Origin: Anthopleura xanthogrammica
Lineage: Eukaryota; Cnidaria; Anthozoa; Actiniaria; Actiniidae
Assembly (NCBI GenBank): GCA_964019055.1
Contig: OZ025207.1
Location: 18,997,730 to 19,061,729, forward strand
Length of the DNA: 64,000 nt
Direction: 5' to 3'
Below the pieces are notes generated by a model. It was given only the letters and a program-made list of their open reading frames with translations, did no database searches and was not told the origin of the DNA. Positions 34,401 through 46,202 of this stretch are shown in pieces. A program made the translations under genes and the position numbers. Position 1 is the first letter of the stretch, and each line of letters opens with the position of its first letter.

Positions 34401-37400
34401 ACTACTTATTCCCTTCCAAGATCAAATTAGCAAATTTTCTATACAAATTCGTTTACAAATGTTGTTCAACTGGACTTCATTCTCTAAACCACAGATCATT
34501 CAGTACTGAAGCAAATCTTTTTAAAAACGGGTTTAAAAATGTCCTGATACTGAAAATACCCGAAAACCCTGGCCGTCTGAAAATTAGAATCTACTGAAAC
34601 ATTTTAACACGCTACTGAGCTCAAAGGTTTCTTTAATCTGCAAATATCCTCCAAACCTGTAAATAAATGTTCGAACGATGTGGTGTAATCCCAAGAAAAT
34701 CCTAAACAAACCAAGATGACGAAGACGAATACTTGCTCGAATTCGAATACATTATTATTATGCTTGACTGAGATACGATCTAGACTTGTCAACCATTGCC
34801 TTTAAAGTCGTTATGATTTAGATTTGCGAACCAATTAAAACTCATTGAGCCTGCGTTTATTGGAGCCAGTCACAATCCCAGCGGTTCTTCGCTAAGTAAT
34901 TTTCTGACCGCTCAGCAGGAAGCGAGCCATGTAACAAATGCAATGTTACTTTGCACTGTAAGTAATGCGCATGAACAGACCATGGTTTGTAGGTATATTA
35001 CGTAGTTATTTGGAGTTATCTCGGCCAATCAAAACGACGGGGAAAATATAAAAATGATAATGTATTATGTTTTGCAAAAAGATAAAATTTTTTTGCCATC
35101 TTGTGCAGGTAAGCCGCATGTTGCCACAGACATTTATCGAAATGGAAATAAGAGTCTACTGCAAGAAAAGAGATCAAGATACTAAAGAAAAGATGAGAGT
35201 GTAAGTTATATTCACCTGTAGCCGTTACAGCGCGACGCTCAAAAGTATGACCACATTTAATGTATTCGCATACTTCTATGCACGGTATTTTGTACTTTAA
35301 ACCGACACAATTGATGCAAAGCTGTCTGGTTTTACCAAATTAGGCGTGTAAAACCTCGTTTGGAGCAAAAAGCCCGTGCATAGAAGTATGCGAATACATT
35401 AAAAGTGGTCATACTTTTGCGCGTCGCGCTGTAAGTGACGATCCTTATTTCAAAGAAAAGGAATGAAAGAAAAGAAAGAAAGAAAGAAAGTAAGAAAAAA
35501 AAGAAAAGAAAAGGAAAGAAAACAGCATCAAATGAAGATTTTACCCTTTCAATTTTTTTTGAGACCTGAAATACAAATTACTGTATAGCACAAAATAGTG
35601 CTAATTAAACAATAGAAAATAAGATTTGCATAAAATTGTACTATTTAGCATAACTAGTAGAGTTGTTTCGCACAAGAACGTTAGAGATGCAAATGTACAA
35701 CTTGAGACCTTAGACAAGTAAATTAACTGATGCCGAAAGTGTAAAATATACACCACAGGGAGCCCAATTTAGATGAAAGTAAAAGGTTTTTGAAAATAAA
35801 ATCGGGGGAAAATGTAGTTTAATATTTTTTAAAATTAGAAGTAAAGTAAATGTCTTTTATAGTACGAACGAGCAAAACAAATCCCTAAAAAATGCACTAG
35901 AACATTTTTTTTTTCACGCGCGCCTTTGTTTTCCTATATAGTTCTTATGGTTACCGTGTGTTCAATGATGTATGTAGGATATTACATGGTCGCGCGGAGA
36001 TACGAATTTTATCTCCGAGTGTTGATATTATCTCCAAGTGGCCATGTAATGTTCTGTTTATTATATGAAACCTTCAATAAAAAATTATGGAGAATTTGAC
36101 TTTGGTCGAAATTTGTCACCACCAGTGTTGATATAAATCGTATCCCCACTGGCCACTGGTGGGAGTGGGATATCAATCTTATCATTTTGATGTCACTCAA
36201 TATCACACTCTATTTCATATAACAAAGAAATATATCTTCAAGGGATGCAACTCTCGCCACCGAAATTTCGCATACACCTCACTATAATATTTTGTAATAT
36301 CTAAAATTGGTACTTTTATGCATAAACATGACTTACCTTGATAGCTTGGTAAATGTTTTGATGTCTGGTCGATTTTTTAAAGCCATTTGAGAGCGTTTTT
36401 ACAGAGTCATCGTCATTTTGATTCCCCTACTAAAGAAAATCCAAAGGCTGCACACTCACGGCGACACCGACCTCTACTCGGAGCTCAATAAATCCAAGAA
36501 AAATCAAGCTTCGGCCATAATTTCACGACAGAATCAAAGTACACATGCCAATGCTTCTCTCCAGTACGCTAAAAGTAGCATTCTTTCTAAAACGTGAATG
36601 CTAGAAGATATTTTCTTCCATAATATATACGCTTCTGACTCTTTACTTTGGCTTGTGATGGTCGCCATAATGGGTCTTACGCTCAAATTTCGACTTCGTG
36701 CGCTTTAAGAACAATAGTTGCATCAAAGATTGTACGAAATTTGAACATCTTTAGAATTTGAACAAAAGATACTCGTATTTCATTGTTGTGATTAACAACG
36801 AGTCGGGCCATACCAATGCACAACACTTACGTATGCTGAAATTATGACTTCACTACAACTATTGTTCAAAAACAATGAATTTCAAATTTCGTAAAAGGCG
36901 CGCGCGAAAAAAAATGTTCTAGTGCATTTTTTAGGGACTTTTTTGCTCGTTCGTATTATAAAGGACATTAACTTTACTTCTAATTAAAAAAACGTTTAAA
37001 CTTAAAATTAAACTACATTTCACCCCGATTTTATTTTCACCTTTTACTTTTATCTATATTGGGCTCCCTGTGTATACACGTGCAGCTTCATTGCACAACT
37101 TTTCTTGTTTAGACTAATTGGAATATCGACTCATCTCTGATAAATAAGCTCCTTTTTTTGTGTGGAACATTCAATCTCTTGGTGTTTTGGAAAACGAATT
37201 CTCTTCTCTTTATTTTTAGAAGATTTTATTATCTAAAGAAAGACGGTGACGGCCCAATTGACAATTTCTGTTCTGTTTTGATTCTTGTTTTTAAATTTCA
37301 TCCAGATTTCATTTTGTCCAACTTATTCAATATTTTTTCCATGCGGGCTATTCCTGCAGTCGCATCCTCACATGGCTGTGTGGGCCTTTGGCCTCCCTTC

Positions 37401-39878
37401 TTTTTGGAGGGCTTGCTGTCGGCATTGTCATTTTCTTCATCCGTTGAGCTGTTTACTGACTTTGACATTTTTGTCTCACGATGTTCCTCCGGAGTGCGCT
37501 TTTTGGTATACCTCAGTTGGCCTTGTACAATTTTTCTAGTACTAGTGATAGTCTTAACGCTAGACTCAGCAATACCAGCTGTCTCAGTTTCAGACTGGTT
37601 ATTAAGGGTTGATAAAGCGGCCGTCTCTTGCTTCATTTGGTTACGTACATTATTCTCTGAAAAGTTTTCTATGATTTTTATGGTCATCAATTAGGTGAGC
37701 GAGGTCTGTTTGCCCTTATTTTCTTACAGCGTTACCTCTTTTGGATGGAATACGGGCAAAACCCACACGATTTTTTATCATCACAAGACGTGGCAATCTA
37801 AGGAAACGGATGGGGAGATTCAAGCCTAACATACTAGTCAAAAGAATCCTTCCTGTTATCATCTTCCTGCGGAAATATTCCCACCTGCACATCCTTGCCC
37901 TAATGTTTGATATCAGTCCTCAAACTGTACCAGCACTACTCTATCAGGAAATCACTATCGACTGAACGATTGTCAATCATTATCAACGTGAATTTTACAG
38001 CGGCCATAGACATTTTAATCTTTTGAATAATTAAATAATTTGCGATAAAGGAGGTCATATTCGATTTCTAGAAGCAGGATTGCTTACTCCATTCAGAGCA
38101 ATTCAAATAAGGGGCCACAGCGTCCACTCATGCTTTGCGCGCCTGGTTCACCGCTCACCTGGTTGAGCTCTCCCGAAAACGTATAAAAATAGAATATATA
38201 TTAAAATTACCCACCTCAAGGATTACAAATATCAAGGCATCCGAGATGGCTGCAATTGTACATTTGAGGTGAATTTCATCCAATTTTTACATAGATTATG
38301 CAGACGTAACTATTTAGCTTTTGTGGAATACTATTGATGAACTAATTTTTAATATATAACATATTTTGAACTGAATCACAAGCTACCTTTCCAAAAAAAA
38401 CTTCACAACATTGAGCCTTTAATTAGAACGAACCGCAATTATAGTCTAAACAAGAAACGTTGCGCAATGAAGGTGCTAAGAAAGCTGCACGCGTATATTT
38501 TTCACTATTCGCATTAATTTTCATCTCTAAGGTCTCAAGTTGTACATTTGCATCTCTAACGTTCTTGTGCGAAACAACTCTAATGTTTCGTGGATATACT
38601 GTTTGCACTCTATGGTATACCTTTCCGTGCGACCAAGAGCTTCACCGATTTTGCAACTGTGCATGTGAGCTGTGGCTATTTATACTTATTGTTACGCATC
38701 GTTGTACATTTAATATTCAAGGTTCAAATTGCTCTTGGCTATACTAATTGCGTTTTTTTTAGTTTGGGTGAGGAGTAATAGGTTGTAATCTTATACATTT
38801 CCTCTTTTAGAGCTTTCGACAAGTGGTGTGATGTTCAGGAATATCCGCGAAGGGTAAACCATTTTTTTTTCATAGCACGTGTCATTCCCTTGAGTACTAT
38901 TTTTCTTGATACAAAAGAAACGCTTAAAAATGATTAAAACACTATCTTTATGGATACAACTCAAACAAAGAATATTATTTATAAGGGAATGACACGTGGT
39001 CTGAAATGGGAAAACATTACGCTCAATAGACCTTTTTACCGATACGGCAAAAATACAGCAAATCAGAAAGCAGGAAAGCCGTTACATTAGTCGTTATATT
39101 CGTCGGTATTTCACTCTTCTTTCCCATCATGCACTGTGGTTGAATCTACGTATTTGTATTTTCTATAAAATGGTTATGTGTATCACTACACCACTATACT
39201 ATGCCACTCAAAACCATTGTATAACTAGTACGTCCTAAGTAAGACATTATGGGATGCCGAGGGGGCAATTACTGGAACATTTATAGACTACACAGCTCTC
39301 AGGTGTCTTTTTATATAATTTAACGTTATCCAATGAGTAGCACATCGAAAAACCAATCGAATTTGCTGGTAGTTGGAGCGATATGTGAAACACCACTCCA
39401 GGCAAAGCGTAAAATTATTTGAGAAAGTAACTCCGCCCCGCATTTCAACAGGTCTCTGAGGTGGAAGGGGGGGGGGGGGTATTTACAGGTACCCACATAA
39501 ATCAATAAAATCGGGTCCCTATTTTAATGCAGTTTTACATATTCTGCGCACCCAGACATTGCAACGGCTTGTTGTGAAAAGGGTTTTTTTACTGGCGCCA
39601 CTCAAAAATATATAGAAGGTAACGACCACTCTTGATTGACGGCGCTAAAAAAAACTCATTTCATATCAAGGAGTTGGAATTTCTGGGTGCGTAGAATATT
39701 GGAAAACCGCAGTAAACCACTTAAAAAGAGTTATTTTTCACTTGTTTGCTTTATGATTAATGATTAATGATGATTAATGATTAATGTTACGTTTTTATGG
39801 TATTATTTGCAGTTTTACAACTACTCTCAACTTGAAAAGGTTGACGTCGCTCAAGGCACACCCCCAAACACAAGTTAA
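25448..39878 (+). CDS. SAMHD1-like: SAMHD1-like dNTP triphosphohydrolase, gene B (17 exons)
   Basis: Exons: 25448-25474, 25670-25772, 25856-25913, 26258-26373, 26646-26716, 27140-27286, 28120-28167, 28523-28620, 29427-29591, 30184-30240, 30757-30886, 31339-31431, 32356-32451, 32921-33028, 35109-35200, 38811-38853, 39813-39878. Total 1518 nt, 505 residues; human SAMHD1 has 626. There is no SAM domain. HD metal and catalytic residues are present: R57, H60 (SHNRFEHS), H99-D100 (LCHDLG), H126, D202 ([11 protein letters not shown]). Allosteric GTP-site D30, Q35 and R38 ([10 protein letters not shown]) are kept. Residues equal to human L150, K354, N358 and Y374 are M43, I247, D251 and C267. The ATG is the first in the exon that starts at acceptor 25440/25441. 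The transcript would hydrolyse dNTPs if active; altered selectivity is an inference. Confidence 0.93.
26418..26581. mobile_element. Inverted-repeat element in gene B intron 4
   Basis: ATAGACCTTTCC...TTGACTGACCACAGAACAA is mirrored by TTGTTCTGTGGTCAGTCAAG...GGAAGGTCTAT. The tips sit next to TA. It is a non-coding MITE. Confidence 0.65.
28905..29388. mobile_element. Nested inverted-repeat elements in gene B intron 8
   Basis: The inner pair (TTGTCCAGATAAATAGACAT at about 29086, mirrored to about 29279) encloses about 200 bp. An outer, weaker pair (TTGGTGAAGG... near 28924 and ...CCTTCACCAA near 29365) surrounds it. This suggests one short element inserted in another. Confidence 0.6.
29686..29960. 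mobile_element. GTTACACT-type repeat in gene B intron 9
   Basis: The stretch starts GTGCTGTTACATAAGGCAAT and includes TTGTCTCGCAATTTTGTTGC and repeated GTTACACT phrases, ending with a mirror of the start (TTGCGGCAACAAAATTGCG). Related pieces lie at 7630-7850 and 60709-60905. It is a non-coding interspersed repeat. Confidence 0.5.
30340..30606. mobile_element. Inverted-repeat element in gene B intron 10
   Basis: GACTACTTCGACGATACGGT followed by GGCCATGTTG at the left is mirrored by AAGATGGCCGCCGTATTGTC and GAAGTAGC at the right. No ORF. Confidence 0.55.
33030..33580. repeat. Interspersed repeats in gene B intron 14
   Basis: 33056-33350 is the copy matched by 9305-9800 next to cassette A'. 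33410-33580 is a separate inverted repeat, ATCGGCTGATAATGTCCGAG and GGATGAGAAATGG mirrored by CCATTTCTCATCC and ATCAGCCGATAT. The rest of this intron to 35108 holds nothing recognisable. Confidence 0.6.
35228..35431. mobile_element. TA-flanked CAGCGCGACGC inverted-repeat element
   Basis: About 60-bp terminal inverted repeats start CAGCGCGACGCTCAAAAGTA and end with the mirrored CGCGCTG. TA lies on both sides (35226-35227, 35432-35433), as in Tc1/mariner-type insertions. It starts only 28 bp after exon 15 of gene B and is absent after the matching exon of cassette A'. Confidence 0.85.
35754..37072. mobile_element. Long-TIR element nested in the 2.9-kb transposon
   Basis: Arms of about 170 bp (35754-35926 and 36899-37072) are inverted copies; their tips are CACAGGGAGCCCAAT and ATTGGGCTCCCTGTG, and the inner ends meet the GTTCTAGTGCATTTTTTAGG motif. 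The core has further short inverted repeats near 36015-36200 and no ORF that can be named. Confidence 0.7.
37298..37690 (-). other. Unrecognised 130-aa ORF inside the 2.9-kb transposon
   Basis: The reverse-strand reading is hydrophilic and Lys/Glu/Ser-rich, with [12 protein letters not shown] and a heptad-like end [14 protein letters not shown]. It looks more like a real protein than the overlapping + strand ORF. It may be an accessory protein of the transposon. No family is recognised. Confidence 0.35.
37741..37965 (+). pseudogene. Possible DDE transposase N-terminal fragment
   Basis: Read with frameshifts, the strand gives a short helix-turn-helix-like stretch ending [19 protein letters not shown]. 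Its style is like the N-terminal region of DDE_Tnp_4/HARBI1-type transposases. It is too short and broken to be active, and the assignment is tentative. Confidence 0.3.
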
Positions 39879-42660
39879 ATTTAAAAGAGCTACTGCAAGA
39901 ACGATGTTTTGCAAACTTAAGAATATTATTTGTAGGGATTGATTAGACATTAGATGAGCATGGGGTAAAGATTTCAATAGATTACTCAAGCGAATTCGGG
40001 AAAGGACTCTACTTTCCTTTCAGTTGAACATCTCTTTCCTGACAGACCCTCTTGAGGGACTTAAAAAAAGTCATGATCCTCCCCCTCCAATTCATTTAAC
40101 CTTGCATGCACTTATCATTTATTCGTAGGAGTTTTAGTTTTGTTTTTATTTTTGTAGTTGGAGGACAAAAGGCAAAAGAATTTCAATCTCCTGAGAATTG
40201 GAACCTCATTGTTTTGTCCTCCAAATTGAGCAGCATTCCGTAAGTAAGTGATCTCTCTTATTTTTTACGGTGTAAAATTTAACTTTTTATCCATACTGCA
40301 TTCCGATGTGCTTATCTTTGGTTTTTGATCGGGTAATTATCTAGGGGTAATCCACTATCCAGCATAATCCACGCAGTCTTTAAAAAAAAATTATTAATAA
40401 CAATAATTCATTAGGAAAACTTGTCTTGAAATTTACTATCTGAAAGATTGAAATAGTATTTTTACCATAACTGTGAAATTTCTCGCGCGCTGATATATCC
40501 TCTTATTTACCACGATATAACGTCGCGTTTATAACATTTTGACCAACTTTTGCCATCATATCGTGGCAAATAGGAGGGCATACCACTCTAAGCCATCGGA
40601 AATCTGTTAAATACATGTGAGAATATCATCAAAATGTGTGTTAAACCTATGAAGTAGACTTCCATTTTCGTACCGAGTACGGCAAAAAGCTGTTCTTGAA
40701 TCGATTAGTTCTGAACTTAATTAAATAAAGGTAACTTTCTTGGATTTCTGAGTTCGTAACTATGATTTATAGGTTCAGGTAGCAATTATATAGTTTGCTA
40801 TTAGTACTCAAGTCCCTCATCATACGACAGGTGTGGGTGTATAACACGAACAGCACGACGTTGTATGTGTTCCACTTGATCCCTCAGCTTGCAGGTTAAT
40901 GATGAATATCAGACAGGGCAGGCGTGCTAGCAATACACTGTTAGAAGATCGATTGTAGGGACCGCACTAAGTCTTAGAGTTCGTAGAGCATACAACCGCT
41001 TGCTAGCCTTTGCACATATTTAATCAATGTGAGAAGCCCACTTGAGATCAGATGATAATTGCACCCCAAGGAGCTTGATGGTTTGGACTGCCTCAAGAGG
41101 TTGGTTGTTGACTGTCCGTGGCTCCAGACACTCATGCATGCTTCTTTAAGAAGGAGATTGTTAACTCTTTGGTTTTTGAAACATGTTGTTACCGCTGATC
41201 TGGTCAATTTCTTGCTGCAGAACTGAAGGTTCCGTCGCTGACATCGATATAACCTCAAAAACGGTGTAATCGTCCACATATTTGTATATGGGAAGCTCAG
41301 AACTTAAATCATTAACCAGGAAAAATAAAGGCCCTATTTTTGTCCCTTGTGGTACGCCGGCATGGATCGGTTTCCAACTGGATACTAAATAAGCAAGTTT
41401 AACTCGCTGCTGGCGGTTTTGTAGAAAGTTTGCGCACCAGTTTAATAGGATTGGAGGAACATTAAGCAAACGAAGCTTGTGGAGCAAGATGTTATGCTCG
41501 ATCTTGTCAAAAGCCTTCGAGAAATCGATCAGACAGGATCGAACCACTGTTCGTGGAGTTTCAGTTGTTGTGAGCCATTGATGAATGAGATGGACCAGGG
41601 CATGTGTCGTAGAAGACCTTTTGACAGCCATCGGTAAGACATGTACAGAGAAGCGGTAAAGGACTTAAAATATACTTCTAGGAATGTCTTCAGTAGAAAA
41701 GATGGAACGGACAACCTTGCAAGTTTTACAACCGAAACGACAAAGTCCTCGAAAGTAGGAATATGGATCTAGCACATTCTTAATCTGGTGTTTAAAGAAT
41801 ATGTGATTGAATGACCAGAAGAAACGGTGACCAAGAGGAATGCAGGCTCGTGTGCGTACGAATGCGCGATCTAAAAAGGTACCAATGACTTGGTCAAAGT
41901 TTAGGCACAAGCATTTTAATACAAACAGTAGAAACCGCTACATTCGACACCCCTATATAACAGACACTCGTTATTGCGGAGAGGAGCAAAATCCCCGGTG
42001 AAAAATACTGACAAAGAAATGAACATAATAAACTCTCGCTTTGCAGCCGCAGCCATGACAGTTGGCACAATAATAGTCTTTTTCGCATGGAGAACTGAAT
42101 TCTTTCTGATGTTAACCTTATTCAATTGTTTCTCGAAACTGTCATGTGTGTCTTCACGTGATGATGCAAGACCCCTTGAACGTGACGTCAAAGCAGCTCA
42201 ATTTAGAGGACCTCCAAATTGATCTTCATTCCGATTATCAGTACGGACCCTCGCTATTACGGACATCAAGTGACGGTGTCCGCTGTAACGAGAGTTGACT
42301 ACTTCTTCCAGAGAAAATCAACCAGAACTATCAGATTTTCGGCATGATACAACTATTTTAATAAGAGGCTGTCGTAGCCAAAGGAGATAGCTCATTCCAA
42401 GACCGAAAGAAAGTATGGGCATGCATGTAAACACGAATAACCGGGGAGTATAAAATGGCAACGTCGACTGCGAGCAACAACAATGAATGTCTCAACATTA
42501 GCCTCCGTGAAGAAGTCGTGATACCAGTTATTTTACACCGCTCAATGGTTCAATAGACGTGCTATTGGGAAGTACTGTAAGGCCCTGTTCAAACGTCGAT
42601 CTTCTCATGAGCCAAACGCATTGAAGGCAATGGATAAAAAGGCGGTCTTATTTGATGTCA
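39879..42660. repeat. DNA downstream of gene B, duplicated from/at 11623-14000
   Basis: This block parallels the DNA after cassette A': the same LINE fragment, the same palindromic repeats and the TATAAAATGGCAACGTCG phrase. Insertions near 40155-40245 and 40440-40620 are present only here. AATAAA occurs at about 40723. No gene other than the LINE relic is seen. Confidence 0.7.
40800..41631 (-). mobile_element. Non-LTR retrotransposon reverse transcriptase fragment, copy 2
   Basis: The open part (41161-41631) repeats the copy at 12397-12885: STTHALVHLIHQW, DFSKAFDKIEHN, PQGTKIGPL and YVDD. It has small deletions after the YVDD block. Farther along the strand, broken frames give LLGVQLSSDLKW and VEHIQRRAVRVIHPHLSYDE, typical of the end of CR1/L2/jockey-type RT proteins. 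Inactive relic. Confidence 0.85.
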
Positions 42661-44360
42661 TTAGGTTCGGCTCTTGAGAATCTTTAAAAGCGCTTCAAAA
42701 AATTTACCGTAATCCCCTCGTGGTCCCGCCGCCCTCCGTTTTTAAAGCCGGATTCAGAGTCCGTCAAACCTTTTGCAATGGGTTATGTGATGTATGAGGA
42801 ATATGATGTGAAAGTTTAATGGATGTAGGATTAAAAGTGTAAAAGTTATTAAGGTTTAAAATTTGGATTTTTTCGTGAAAAATCACCGATAAGACGTCTC
42901 AAAAAGTGTAAAAATGAAGATTGAAATTACTCAAAATCATTTGCAATGGGCTTATGAATGATTGTTTTGGTGTTTCACGAAGTTCTAAGGCTAGGGGATA
43001 AAAAGCGGAAAATATATTAGAGATTCAATTTCTCTTTGAATTCTTCAACACGTGGAATTTTCAGTGCCGCGAGCGAACGTATGCCGAGCCAAATTCAATT
43101 ATTAGAATAACAATTCTTTTTGTGATAAGAATGCAATATTGTATTGTGAACAATTATAGAATAAATTAGGTTGAGGTTTGTTTAAAAAACATGTTATAAA
43201 ATAGGTTTGTGTTTCTCGAATCCGCGGCTGGCGAATGCCGGGCCAACTTCTCGCCGGTAGCCGCGCTAACATTTAGTTGCTGCGAACACTTGGAAGTAAA
43301 CGGCTTTAAAGCAATTCTTGAAACGAAATTTGTGAATTTACTAATATGGAAATGATCAGTGTCCGTGTCTTATAGTTCCGAGTTTGATCAGAGGTTCACC
43401 ATTTCATATTTAGAAAGTCAAATCTTTCTGCAATGTACTAAACCTGATTGACAAAGTTCTCAGTCACGATCGTAAATATAGAATATTCATGATCGCTGTG
43501 TAGAACTTAAATGGAACAGTAGATCACATTTCGACTTAGAACTATTATACGGTAATTAATGCTATAAGATGAAACACGTCCAGCTCTCTCTTCTAAACAC
43601 GATCACTTTATGAGTGTTACTGAAATTGGTCATCCGACACAAGTTAAATCGTCGCGGGATGACGGAGTTTTTCACTTGATTATTAAAACGTATACACAGT
43701 TTACTTATAAGCCTGCTCTTACTTTTACGATTTGACAGAATGGTAGCTTATATATATGTTCATTTTAATAACTGACGCTCTATTTAGCAAAATCGTGTTT
43801 TGTAATAAAGTTAGTAGACAATATTCTTCAAAATTGTGCGCGTTTAAATGGGTCTTAATTAGCCTGACATACGAAACCACTGCTCGTATTACCAGTAGTG
43901 CGAACCTTGCCCTTTTGTCACAATAAATGTATATGTCTGGGCACGGGCGCCAGAGTCGCCTCCTCGTTTTTGGATTGAAACTAACGCTTTATTTTGTTTC
44001 CAACGGTCAAACAAATCTGCTTTAGCCTGCGTAGCGGCGCAATTTTGGGGTTTTGAGGGGAGGGGTGGGGAGCGAGAGAGGAGGACTGCCTAATCTGCTT
44101 CGGTACGGCTTTAGTAGTGAATCAGATTCCTTTTCTCAAAAATATTTTCAAGTATTATGCACTTTTTTTAATATTTCATTCAAAACAGCAAAAATTTATT
44201 AATTAGACGACTTTCAGAAAGATTGATAGCGATTCAAATGGAAAAAATATTAAGCTGTATTTTTTTTACGAGTTCGCCGAAATCTAATAAATATATTTTT
44301 CCTGTTGTGACTGAATATTATGTATTAAACGAACCTTGTTACAGTCAAACTAAGAAAACC
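42661..44360. other. Spacer without recognised gene
   Basis: The stretch is AT-rich with scattered repeat ends. 44110-44330 is a partial copy of the P1 upstream flank (the AATCTATTAATTAGACGACT-like text found at 16540, 21668 and 23690). No promoter sites or coding exons are visible elsewhere in it. Confidence 0.4.
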
Positions 44361-44369
44361 GTGAACACC

Positions 44370-45295
44370 TAGCCTGAGTATCAGGCCTTCGGAGCTGAGA
44401 CCTGGGGAGAGCGGAAAGGGAGGAGGGAGGGGGAGGGGAAAGAGGGAAAGGAAGGCCTGACACAAATGCATTCATCGGCTCGTGTCAAACATCCAGATTC
44501 TGGATGTTTCTCTGATTGGATAATTAAACAAAAGAACATTATACCGGAAATGAAAATCTACAACTTTTGATTTTCTCGAACAGCAGTAATTTTTTTATAA
44601 ACTTCAATCTCTAAGCATTATTTTTCTACGAATATATGGAATATATGAACGACAAAGAATTCAAAAAAGGAATTGGAAGGGGCTCTGAAGTTATGTCCTG
44701 GAATAGAACTATGTTGAAAGTCTGGTAATCCACAGGAAAGACATACTCGGAGTACTTCTCACTAGTTTTAGGTATCGAATATTTAGGAATATTTGGTAGT
44801 AATACGGACTTATTTTAAAGTTGAATTATAGAATGGATATTCAAAATCTTAGTCGTTATAAACTGAACGATGACAAACAAGAAATTATGACCCGAGAGGT
44901 CAAACTTTGCGCGCGTGATTAGTTAAATAGTCGTCAAATTACAACCTTGGACTCGATGAACACATTCAACAGATTCAACCTCTACATGAAAACGTTAACT
45001 TCTTAAGAAATATGACAAGAATAATACAAGAACGACTTGTATGGTAGTTTGATCAGTAGTAAGATATCCCGTATAAATCGAATATAAGTTTATACCCAGT
45101 TCTGAAAACACAATGACATGACAGCATAATAACCGGAAGTGATTTATATTGGCTTATATTTCAAAATGCGCAAGGACTGGTTCGAAGGGGCGGAAGGGCT
45201 TGCGATAAGCATTTGTGTCCGGCTCTCCTTCCTCTCTCTCCCCTTCTTACCCTCCCCCCCCCCCTCTCCCCTCTGAGAGCCTGATACTCAGGCTA
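44370..45295. mobile_element. Mutator-like element with 9-bp target duplication, copy 2
   Basis: GTGAACACC at 44361-44369 is repeated exactly at 45296-45304. The element begins TAGCCTGAGTATCAGG and ends CCTGATACTCAGGCTA, with purine/pyrimidine-rich inverted arms reaching GCATTTGTGTC. Tips TAGCCTG/CAGGCTA are the same as in the element at 17697-18908, so they belong to one family. No transposase is seen. A partial second copy ends at 48451. Confidence 0.8.
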
Positions 45296-45310
45296 GTGAA
45301 CACCTTAAAT

Positions 45311-45499
45311 ATGTCTGTTCATAAATCTTTTCTATTCATCTATGACGTCATCGTGCTCATAGTTCCGGGAAGATATCGTTCAATCACAACCTGGCTTATA
45401 TAAGCCATTTCTATCTTGGTGGCGAGGACAATTAACGATCGTTCGCTACAAGGAACTGTTGATTTTAATTTTACAACTTGGCACTGAGTTGCTTATTGG
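45311..45499 (+). promoter_or_regulatory. Promoter/first-exon module P1, copy 5 (upstream of gene C)
   Basis: CRE TGACGTCA 45343-45350, GAS-type TTCCGGGAA 45363-45371, then TTATATAAG 45396-45404 and donor GTGAGT at 45500. Compared with the copies before gene B, about 100 bp between CCTGGCTTA and TATAAG are missing, which brings the TATA-like box close to the other sites; CCAAT is changed to TCAAT. Confidence 0.5.
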
Positions 45500-46202
45500 G
45501 TGAGTTTTATTACTGCGATTAGTTTCAATATCATGCGAACTCAGTAGTTGGAAGTTGCCTGCTTGAACTTGATTCGCAGAATACTGAGAATCGCAGTCAT
45601 CTTTGATCAGATTAGTGCAAATAATCGAGGCGGAAGGTGGATCTCAACTAATTCAGAGCGAATTTTTCTCAACTTCATTCTCACTTACATATTGCAAATT
45701 CATCATCCTAAATTCTAACATTGTACTATATTCTCATATTTTCTAAGTGGATGACCTATGATGGCGGAAATTCAAACAAATATATTTTTTTACCATAACT
45801 TGTAAATTTCTCGCGCGCTGATTGGCTGAGAGCCATGTTCGATAAGAGGACAGACCGATAAGATGACGAATCGCTCGCGCACGTAGCTAGCGCGCGCTTG
45901 AAACGGTTTTTTCTTTCAAACTTTTTCTTCGTTTTTGGATCTTTTCTTTGCCTGTTATGGTTGCGCTCGTGGTTCCACTTGAGTTTGGATCATATCTGAC
46001 GTCATTTCTATGTTCGATAGGAGTACAGACCATGGAAAAGTCACTTCGATTTGTTAATTGGTTTTTGACTTTTTTTCTGAAATGAACGTTTCAGAATCTT
46101 ATCATCTTGTAAAGAATGGTCTGAACCCAGGTGAATGGATATTTTTCGAAGTAACAATATTTGTATTATGATCATCCGGGTGGATGTAGTCCTGAGAAGG
46201 GT

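Larger units (their letters stand above)
35657..38579. mobile_element. 2.9-kb DNA transposon in gene B intron 15 (Harbinger-like?)
   Basis: About 58-bp terminal inverted repeats: GAGTTGTTTCGCACAAGAAC at the left, GTTCTTGTGCGAAACAACTC at the right. It sits inside a decayed copy of the TTAGAGTGCA element, whose two halves are at 35565-35656 and 38581-38613; comparison with 3134-3280 gives a CTA (or TA) target duplication. A 3-bp duplication and two oppositely directed ORFs inside would fit PIF/Harbinger, but the coding parts are degraded. Confidence 0.65.

Noticed and set aside
37158..37694. 178-codon + strand ORF
   Set aside because: It is the mirror of the more protein-like reverse ORF 37298-37690 and reads as hydrophobic, Phe/Ser-rich shadow sequence.
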